Notes under the pieces: generated by a model | Database searches by the model: none | What the model saw: the letters and a program-made list of their open reading frames with translations, nothing else | What the model was told of the DNA's origin: nothing | Assembly: GCF_004766125.1 (NCBI RefSeq) | Contig: NZ_SJSA01000003.1 | Coordinates: forward strand, 1-64,000 | Source of the DNA: Duncaniella freteri | GTDB taxonomy: Bacteria > Bacteroidota > Bacteroidia > Bacteroidales > Muribaculaceae | Direction: 5' to 3' | DNA length: 64,000 bases | Position numbers and translations under genes: made by a program | Shown here: positions 57,861-64,000 of the stretch, in pieces | Numbering within the stretch: position 1 is the stretch's first letter | Layout: each line of letters begins with the position of its first letter

Positions 57861-58705
57861 ATTTCGTTGAGTTCTATAATCGCGATTTGTGTCGCGAATG
57901 TTTTTATGTATGTTTCTTTGAGAGAGGCGAAGCGGTCCGATACCGGCTTGTCGCCGACAAACTCCAATACGAGCTTGTCAAGTCGATATATCTCTATCGG
58001 GAGTATTCGCCCAATTTTATGCCCGACTATCTTCTCTATCTTTTCAGTCTGCCATCTGACATATCTCAATAGCGACTTCAAGAGAATATCACACTGATAT
58101 ACGGCTAAAAGATAGTTGAGAGAATCCGGCGAGAGTTGCGGATATTCGTGCATGAGGTCGCAACGGAGATTAACAAGTAACGTCTTGAAGATGTCACTTA
58201 CTCCATCTTCAAACATATACATATTCTGCGTTTCTGAATCGCGGTGCTGCTGGTCTATGTACGTTGAGCGTAAACGGTCGTAGTCACGGCGTAATTCGCG
58301 GATTGCTCGGCTGAGTTTCTTCGTTTCTTTAAGCTGCATTGTTATTGACAGGTCTATGATTGTGTCGGCGTAGTCCCACACAAGTTCGGCGATGACAAAC
58401 GGCACATACGCGAATCTGAAAAGCGTATCGTGGTCGAGTATCTTTGAGAGCTTCAGAGTTTCGCGTTCCTCGCGCTGCTGTGCGGCTAATGCCTTACGGC
58501 GTTCAATTTCTCTGACTAAATCAAACCCCGATTCAGGCGTGTAGTTGGTATTGAGCATTCGCGTTTCGCGGTAGAGCGATTCTACCAGCATTCGCGGTGC
58601 GGCGTTTGCAATTTTCTCTGCATCTGCAAACAACATATCTGCCATAGCTGACTTTTGCTGTTCGGACATTGCCGCGATTTTCTTCCTAACGTCATCTTGA
58701 TTCAT
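57857..58705 (-). CDS. large helical hypothetical phage protein
   Basis: 282 residues, mostly helix (VRKKIAAMSEQQKSAMADMLFADAEKIA, ETKKLSRAIRELRRDYDRLRSTYIDQQHRDSETQNMY). No membrane segment and no catalytic motif recognised. Starts in the stop of the gene before it. Probably a replication or takeover protein by location. Confidence 0.6.
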   Translation of the reverse strand: MNQDDVRKKIAAMSEQQKSAMADMLFADAEKIANAAPRMLVESLYRETRMLNTNYTPESGFDLVREIERRKALAAQQREERETLKLSKILDHDTLFRFAYVPFVIAELVWDYADTIIDLSITMQLKETKKLSRAIRELRRDYDRLRSTYIDQQHRDSETQNMYMFEDGVSDIFKTLLVNLRCDLMHEYPQLSPDSLNYLLAVYQCDILLKSLLRYVRWQTEKIEKIVGHKIGRILPIEIYRLDKLVLEFVGDKPVSDRFASLKETYIKTFATQIAIIELNEI

Positions 58706-58980
58706 ACCCTCTGTTTTTTGAGTTTCAATGAGAATATTCCTTTTGCTTTATCCCATTCGGGGTAACTGTATTTGTCTTGCGGATTGAAAGTGCTTATCCA
58801 CAATTTTATCTGCCTTTCAAACTTTTGTTGGTCTTTTTGTGCTTCAACCGAATTGAGAATGTTGCAAAACTCAATCGCCGCGTTCTGATAGTCGCCAAAG
58901 CATTTAAGTGGAGAAACATTGTACCCGTCCATCCAACTCACAACGTAACCGTCAGAGGTATGTGTCTTTACCGCTTTCAT
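58702..58980 (-). CDS. hypothetical protein after the C5 methyltransferase
   Basis: 92 residues from MKAVKTHTSDGYVVSWMDG, whose ATG overlaps the methyltransferase stop by 4 bases. The sequence YSYPEWDKAKGIFSLKLKK ends it. No family recognised. Coupled on both sides. Confidence 0.6.
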   Translation of the reverse strand: MKAVKTHTSDGYVVSWMDGYNVSPLKCFGDYQNAAIEFCNILNSVEAQKDQQKFERQIKLWISTFNPQDKYSYPEWDKAKGIFSLKLKKQRV

Positions 58981-60677
58981 GCCGTCTGTCGAATTAATCG
59001 TTTCACTGAATCGCATAGAGCGACACACCAAGCGCGGGCGATTGTGACCTCAACCGCGTTGCCAATGAACTTCTTTTGGTCTGCTTGTGTGCCAATCAGC
59101 ACGTAATCTTCCGGGAAGCCCATAATCAGTTTGAGTTCTGATATTTTGAGCATTCGCATCTTGATGTCGATAATGCGATAGAGTGCCATAAACTCTTTGA
59201 TTTTAACCATTATCGGGCTGTCGGTGTCATATACCGCAATCGCGAAGTCGCCGGATTCGGTAGAAATGAGATATGGCGGTCGTTTATCCATCTTGGCTAT
59301 AAGTGTGAAGCAAGGAGATTCGACCGAGCCGCCAGGCGATGAAAATTGCGGATTCATCAAGTAGTGATGCTTGCGATTGGCTGTGATGACCCTTGACGGC
59401 TCATCGATGGAGCTGTCGACATTGTTGTAGTTGGTATCCATTACCCAAGGGCACACGCTTATGAGCTTTTGTTTCGGGTTAGTGAGTACTGCCGGATTGG
59501 GGCTGTCGAGGCTCGAAAGTTGACCGCCACCGGAATACTCGTTTGCTATGAACTGCGTCTGAATCAAAGCAAGCCTATCGCGTGTGAGCAACGTAGGGCA
59601 GGGGCGGTCAATGCTTTTACCTGCGTCTTTGAAGTTGTAGCTGCAAAGGAAGTCAGTGTGTATCAATGCGTGATGGTCTACTGTCGTGATTGTCCCTGCC
59701 GGTGCTTCGAGAGATATGTTCTTATCGTCAGGCGCGCCGCTGTACTGCTTTGAAAGGAACTGAACGGAAGCGAGTGCAAGCCGCCCTTGTGTCGCGACTG
59801 TCGGGCATGGGTCTTCAAGCGAGGGAGCGACATATCGGCCGCGTTGATTCATGGAGTTGTATTTTACCATGAATGCCTGCTTGCCACCGGCGACAAACTT
59901 AATCAGTCCGGCATATATGCGTTCAAGCGTCTTATCGGAGAGCGGCTTCTTGCGGTTGAAGATTGAATTGCCCTCATCCTCCAAATCAAGGACTTCACGC
60001 ACCGGCTTCCACTTGTATAAAGTGCCGAATAATGCCGCTTCGCCGGTCTTGCTGTGTGTAGCTTCGGGAAACACTATCGGCAAGTTCTTTTTCGCGAAGA
60101 TGCCGAAGAATCGTTTGCGAGAAGTATATGCGCCGTAGTCTGCCGCATTTAGGATGCGATGCTCGAAATTATAGCCGTATCGCTTGACATTGTTAACCCA
60201 ACGGAGATATGAGCGTCCCTTGTCGGTCGAGAGCGGCTTTCCGTTTTCGTCTACCTCGCCCCACGACATAAACTCTTCGACATTCTCAATCTGTATATAA
60301 TCCGGGTCGATAGCTTCAATGTATCGGAATAGATGCTCGGCAAGTGTACGGCTGTCTGCATCGCGCGGCTGGCCGCCTTTCGCTTTCGAGAAGTTAGTGC
60401 ATTCGAGAGATGCCCAAAGAACTGTAAGAGCTTCTGGATTCTCTCTGCGGCATTTGTCGAGATGCGCAACGAGCGGCGACAATTCAAGTGTTCGGATGTC
60501 TTCAGTGAAGTGTAAGGCATTCGGATGATTCGATGCGTGGGAAGCTATCGCATTTGCATCGTGATTCACACACGCAATGACCTCGGCGCATTGCTCTCCG
60601 TCAAGCCTTGCGGAGTTAACGCCGGTCGAAGTACCACCGGCACCGCAAAACAAGTCGATATATAGTAATTGCTTCAT
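58977..60677 (-). CDS. C5-cytosine DNA methyltransferase
   Basis: 566 residues. Motif I LLYIDLFCGAGGTSTG, motif IV ASLECTNFSKAKGG (the catalytic Cys follows Glu, where most enzymes have Pro-Cys), motif VI DYIQIENVEEFMSWG, motif VIII YTSRKRFFGIF, and C-terminal motifs IX/X (LKISELKLIMGFPEDYVLIG, KKFIGNAVEV). A long target-recognition region is present. It would methylate cytosine in phage DNA, probably to evade restriction. The Glu-Cys variant motif occurs in some phage enzymes and could alter substrate or product. Confidence 0.9.
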   Translation of the reverse strand: MKQLLYIDLFCGAGGTSTGVNSARLDGEQCAEVIACVNHDANAIASHASNHPNALHFTEDIRTLELSPLVAHLDKCRRENPEALTVLWASLECTNFSKAKGGQPRDADSRTLAEHLFRYIEAIDPDYIQIENVEEFMSWGEVDENGKPLSTDKGRSYLRWVNNVKRYGYNFEHRILNAADYGAYTSRKRFFGIFAKKNLPIVFPEATHSKTGEAALFGTLYKWKPVREVLDLEDEGNSIFNRKKPLSDKTLERIYAGLIKFVAGGKQAFMVKYNSMNQRGRYVAPSLEDPCPTVATQGRLALASVQFLSKQYSGAPDDKNISLEAPAGTITTVDHHALIHTDFLCSYNFKDAGKSIDRPCPTLLTRDRLALIQTQFIANEYSGGGQLSSLDSPNPAVLTNPKQKLISVCPWVMDTNYNNVDSSIDEPSRVITANRKHHYLMNPQFSSPGGSVESPCFTLIAKMDKRPPYLISTESGDFAIAVYDTDSPIMVKIKEFMALYRIIDIKMRMLKISELKLIMGFPEDYVLIGTQADQKKFIGNAVEVTIARAWCVALCDSVKRLIRQTA

Positions 60678-61003
60678 TGCTGTTTGGATAGGTTTATTTT
60701 GATTATTTTATTCGCTCTGTGCTTTGATTCAAGTGCCTTTTCTTTCTCGGCTGCATACTCAGCAAGCAATTCAACGTGTCGTTCAAGTTCTCGCATGAGG
60801 TACTTGTTTTCTTCTCGCAATTCCTTGATTTCAGCATTGCGCCGTTGGATTTCCTCGTTGTATCGCTTCCTCTCAAACTGTGAGAATGTGAGGTCAGAAT
60901 CGCTGCAAGTGCAACGCTCGATGTCGCCGCTGACTGCGACTGCCATGCAGCCTGGTATCAGCACGCGCCCTGCGATTTTGTCAACGATATAGTGGCACTT
61001 CAT
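60674..61003 (-). CDS. small coiled-coil hypothetical protein
   Basis: 109 residues. The N-terminal part has three Cys (IERCTCSDSDLTFSQ); a long coiled coil follows (YNEEIQRRNAEIKELREENKYLMRELERHVELLAEYAAEKE). Overlaps the methyltransferase gene by 4 bases. Possible partner of that enzyme; family not recognised. Confidence 0.6.
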   Translation of the reverse strand: MKCHYIVDKIAGRVLIPGCMAVAVSGDIERCTCSDSDLTFSQFERKRYNEEIQRRNAEIKELREENKYLMRELERHVELLAEYAAEKEKALESKHRANKIIKINLSKQQ

Positions 61004-61410
61004 AGTTTCGTAGCGTATGGATGTTCGGGTATTGCGTCATAGTAGCCGCAACCGCCACTCCTGCGGTTAGGCATAGGCTCGTATTTAGCTTCAGATAAAC
61101 CCTCTCGCATTTCGGCTGACAACTTGACGTTGTTGAATAGCTTGCATTGCTTTTTCGGGTGCTTGCAGCGATTCGGCGAGAATAGCTTTGTATATGAATA
61201 CTCCGAGCCATCCCACCCATAACTCTGCCAATATTCGATGCTCTCTTTCTCGTTTTCGTCAAAAGACGATTCGTAATGTTGGCACGAGTAGCATAGCGGC
61301 CGTATTTCCGGATTCTGTGAGCATCGCATTTCTTCATGCTTCTTGCAGGCGCATTCGCGGAGATACACCTTGCCGCAATACTGACAACGATATGCGGTTA
61401 CTTTTTCCAT
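61000..61410 (-). CDS. zinc-finger hypothetical protein
   Basis: 136 residues. YRCQYCGKVYLRECACKKHEEMRC is a C2H2/C4-type finger; a second cluster PLCYSCQHYES...RCKHPKKQCKLF likely binds another zinc. Starts 3 bases after the helicase-methylase gene and is coupled to the next gene. Role unknown. Confidence 0.65.
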   Translation of the reverse strand: MEKVTAYRCQYCGKVYLRECACKKHEEMRCSQNPEIRPLCYSCQHYESSFDENEKESIEYWQSYGWDGSEYSYTKLFSPNRCKHPKKQCKLFNNVKLSAEMREGLSEAKYEPMPNRRSGGCGYYDAIPEHPYATKL

Positions 61411-61413
61411 ACT

Positions 61414-63621
61414 TCAGAAGTCAAAGAGTGATGGGGTGTTAACTTCTTGCTCGGCATTCTTGATGTTTTTTACTGCTGTCGCAAAGTAGCTGTCCTTTAA
61501 CTCGCAACCGATGCCTCTACGGTTATTCTTCACGGCGACATATACTTCAGAGCCGATGCCGAGGAACGGAGTGAATACGACCTCGCCCTCATTACTCCAA
61601 AGGTGTATCAGTCGCTCGATGACCGAGAGTTGCAGAGGGCAAATGTGCTTTTCATCGCCCTGCGCCGTACCCTCCGCTCCGTTCAGCACGTCAGTACGCT
61701 TTATATCCATCCACACCGGCGATGCCCAGCGTTGCCACGTTTCAAGAGGGAAGTTGTCACGGTTGAGATTCTTGATAGGCTCCCAATCGGCTTCATCGCC
61801 CTCCCATTTCTTGAATATCGTGATATATTCAGCCATTCCGATGCCGGTCTTCGAGCTGTCGGATGTCACTTGCTTGTAGAGAAGTCGCTGTGTCTTCGTG
61901 CGCTGCATCTCCAACACCGGGTCACACCATATCGTGACTTTGGAGTGCAACTTGAATCCCTCGGCGAGTACGGCGCGTGTATGTTCGCCGGTGAAGTCAT
62001 ACATTCCGGTATAGCCGGAAGAGTTCTTATACACGCCGAGGTCTTTTGTGTGGCAGCACATGAGCCGTCCGGGCTTCAAGATTCGGTAGAGTTCTTTCAG
62101 CAAGAATGCGTATTGTTTGAAAAAATCCTCGTGATTCTCGTTGTTACCCATGTCGTGTATGTAGTTCGAGTACGTGAACAATGAACTGAACGGCGGCGAG
62201 AAGATTATGAGGTCAACGCTGTTGTCGGGAATGCGCGAGATTTCGATTGTCGTATCTCCTTTCATCAGAAGTACGTAATCATCGCGGTATTCCTCGTAGG
62301 TGTAATCGTTGAGAAGTCCGTACTTGTGTTCGTTCACGTTTCGGTTTATTTCGCGCTGCATTTCTTCAAACCGCGCTTGTTTTTGTTCGATGATAGCCCT
62401 TGCATTCTGCATCGTATCGGTTATTATGAGGTGGATATTCACTGCGTCAGTTCGCCCGAATCGGTACGAGCGGCGCACTTGTTGATAGAAGTCCTCGAAA
62501 GAGAAGTCGGGAGCTACAAAAACTTGCGTTCCGCAGCTTTGGAAGTTCATGCCGTAGCCGCATATCTTGGCTTTCGAGATTAGTATTCGGATTTTGCCGT
62601 CTGCGAAGTCGAGCAAGCGGCGTTCTTTCACATCGTCTTTGTCGCTTCCGCGCACTTCAACTGCATCCGGCAAAAGCTGACGGAGAATGTCGCCCTCCTC
62701 GTTCTGCTTAATCCAAATCAGAACTTGCCCCTCGGTTTCATTGGCAATCTTGGCAGCGATTTCAAGGCGTTCTGTCTTCGTCTTGCGTAGTTCTGCATTG
62801 AAGTTTGTCGCGTTCACTATGCCACCGGCGAATAACTGCCCTGCCTGGGGTGCTGTTTCCACCATGTGCGTAATGTAGTTCAGCGGTGGCAGCTTGAAAC
62901 GCTTGCCGGTTTCGATGAATCCGATATCTGCCGGATTCTCGAAGACGATAGCCCACGATGCTATCCAGCCGTAAAAATCAGCTTTCGCATGACCTTTAAG
63001 GCGGTAGTTGTTCATGCCATCCTCGCGGACAAACCACTTCGAGCGCATATCCTGCGCGTCAAGCACGTTGAGAAATTCAGAATGATTGCCGATTTCGTTC
63101 AAGTCGTTTGGTGAGGGTGTCGCGCTGCAACATAGCTTGTAGAGCGTATGTTTGAACTTTGCCGTTATGGCATTGCGATAATGCCCGGTAAAGTTCTTCA
63201 GTATCGAGCTTTCGTCAAGCACCACGCCTATAAAGCGAGATTCATCAATGTTATCTAACTGCTCGTAGTTCGTTATGACGAGTTTAGCATCAGCCGGAAG
63301 CGTATCGGAATATCGGTGTATCTCGTAGCCAAATTCCGAGCCGTCTGCTATTGTCTGACGGCTTACCGACAGCGGAGCGAGTATCAGCACCGGGCGAGAT
63401 TCGCGTTTGGCGACTTGCTGCGCCCATTCAAGCTGCATGATTGTTTTGCCGTTACCGCAACCGGCGAATATGGCTGACCTACCGCGCTTCAACGCCCAGC
63501 GCACACAATAACGCTGAAAGTCGAAAAGCTGCGGATTTAGCTGCGATTCTTCGATGTCGAAGCCACTATCAGCCACGCGCTGTATCTTTGTCGATAGGAA
63601 GTCTTGATAAGCTGTATTCAT
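61414..63621 (-). CDS. SNF2/DEAD-type helicase fused to N4/N6 DNA methyltransferase
   Basis: 735 residues from MNTAYQDFLSTKIQ. Helicase part: RSAIFAGCGNGKTIMQL (Walker A), FIGVVLDESSILKN (motif II), LCCSATPSPNDL (motif III), and a second RecA lobe to QVRRSYRFGRTDAVNIH (motif VI). Methyltransferase part: VDLIIFSPPFSSLFTYSN (catalytic SPPF) and late VVFTPFLGIGSEVYVAVKNNRRGIGCEL (motif I FxGxG), so the beta-type order. The fusion could couple DNA translocation to modification. Confidence 0.85.
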   Translation of the reverse strand: MNTAYQDFLSTKIQRVADSGFDIEESQLNPQLFDFQRYCVRWALKRGRSAIFAGCGNGKTIMQLEWAQQVAKRESRPVLILAPLSVSRQTIADGSEFGYEIHRYSDTLPADAKLVITNYEQLDNIDESRFIGVVLDESSILKNFTGHYRNAITAKFKHTLYKLCCSATPSPNDLNEIGNHSEFLNVLDAQDMRSKWFVREDGMNNYRLKGHAKADFYGWIASWAIVFENPADIGFIETGKRFKLPPLNYITHMVETAPQAGQLFAGGIVNATNFNAELRKTKTERLEIAAKIANETEGQVLIWIKQNEEGDILRQLLPDAVEVRGSDKDDVKERRLLDFADGKIRILISKAKICGYGMNFQSCGTQVFVAPDFSFEDFYQQVRRSYRFGRTDAVNIHLIITDTMQNARAIIEQKQARFEEMQREINRNVNEHKYGLLNDYTYEEYRDDYVLLMKGDTTIEISRIPDNSVDLIIFSPPFSSLFTYSNYIHDMGNNENHEDFFKQYAFLLKELYRILKPGRLMCCHTKDLGVYKNSSGYTGMYDFTGEHTRAVLAEGFKLHSKVTIWCDPVLEMQRTKTQRLLYKQVTSDSSKTGIGMAEYITIFKKWEGDEADWEPIKNLNRDNFPLETWQRWASPVWMDIKRTDVLNGAEGTAQGDEKHICPLQLSVIERLIHLWSNEGEVVFTPFLGIGSEVYVAVKNNRRGIGCELKDSYFATAVKNIKNAEQEVNTPSLFDF

Positions 63622-63623
63622 CT

Positions 63624-64000
63624 TTATTTCTTTTTGCGGTTGACCCATACGGTAGGCTTTATCACGTTGTAAGGGCAGATTACGACTGTTATTTCTTCAG
63701 TCAGAATGAAAGTGTTACCGCCTGTGTTTCCGCTTGCAACGTAGTTGCATTTGTCGATACCAAGCAACTCCATTGCATCGCAAAGAGCAAGCAACTGATA
63801 TGCGTTGAAAACTTGCTCATAGATACCGATTGAAGCCTCATACGGAGGTATCAGTCGCCCGGTTGGTTTCTCTATTGCCGGAGATGAATTTCCGGTGCCT
63901 TTGCATACCGGGCACGTGTGATATTCTCTGTGCGTGAAGTTGTGTTTGTCTTCATACTCCCATTCGACTTCGCCGTCACCATCACAATCCTCGCACTCAA
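63624..64000 (-). CDS. protein with DnaJ-type zinc finger, partial
   Basis: At least 125 residues; the start lies beyond the window. ECEDCDGDGEVEW and HTCPVCKGTG are two CxxCxGxG units as in DnaJ-type zinc fingers. The C-terminal part (NAYQLLALCDAMELLGIDKC...ILTEEITVVICPYNVIKPTVWVNRKKK) is a small alpha/beta domain I do not recognise. Ends 2 bases before the helicase-methylase ATG. Confidence 0.6.
   Translation of the reverse strand, partial: ECEDCDGDGEVEWEYEDKHNFTHREYHTCPVCKGTGNSSPAIEKPTGRLIPPYEASIGIYEQVFNAYQLLALCDAMELLGIDKCNYVASGNTGGNTFILTEEITVVICPYNVIKPTVWVNRKKK

Noticed and set aside
1..64000. Ribosomal RNA genes
   Set aside because: No rRNA-like conserved stretches seen on either strand.

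Overview
The window is Bacteroidota DNA, most likely from a gut Bacteroidales. Recurrent TAnnTTTG -7 boxes with upstream TTG/TTTG elements, short 4-nt gene overlaps and mobilisation, integrase and phage families typical of Bacteroidales support this; the species cannot be read from the sequence.

Layout. (1) 1-4510, plus strand: the 3' end of an outer-membrane beta-barrel gene, then a defence-like cassette made of a multi-pass membrane protein, a ComEC-type metallo-beta-lactamase-fold protein and a large E2-E1-JAB ubiquitin-type fusion. Every gene here is broken by small indels, mostly at homopolymers, although the catalytic motifs are intact. (2) 4687-18536, mostly minus strand: an integrative mobilisable element with MobA-type relaxase, MobC, DUF3408 protein, Toprim-type and DUF3987 replication proteins, an HTH protein, cargo (GNAT, a two-TM protein, a Vat-like xenobiotic acetyltransferase, HipBA and RelE/XRE toxin-antitoxin genes), a tyrosine integrase and a four-repeat HTH protein. 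Four 23-bp direct repeats lie beside the integrase. (3) 18537-19062: a boundary zone with terminators and a promoter-plus-terminator unit that looks like a small RNA. (4) 19063-64000: much of a siphovirus-type (pro)phage, almost all on the minus strand. From right to left it has a DNA modification/replication block (helicase-methylase fusion, C5 methyltransferase, MazG, ASCH, SSB, VRR-NUC), ParB-fold and glycosyltransferase genes, terminase, portal, head, tail, a diversity-generating retroelement (DGR), and a holin-amidase-spanin lysis cassette. A plus-strand island of small genes (42.5-46.35 kb) interrupts the virion genes.

Most notable: a complete DGR whose template and variable repeats (116 bp each) differ at 22 positions, all at template adenines; a head-morphogenesis protein carrying a C-terminal R-S-E ADP-ribosyltransferase, encoded tail-to-tail with an ADP-ribosylglycohydrolase; shared palindromic sites in promoter regions at 20.7, 42.4 and 54.7 kb; a canonical T-TTT-TTC slippery site for a tail-chaperone frameshift product; a tRNA-like element with an undersized anticodon arm inside the tail operon; and the E2-E1-JAB/MBL cassette.

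Limits: all family assignments come from reading motifs. No database search, fold prediction or covariance model was run. The left end of the mobilisable element, the phage attachment sites and any phage integrase or repressor were not found in the window.
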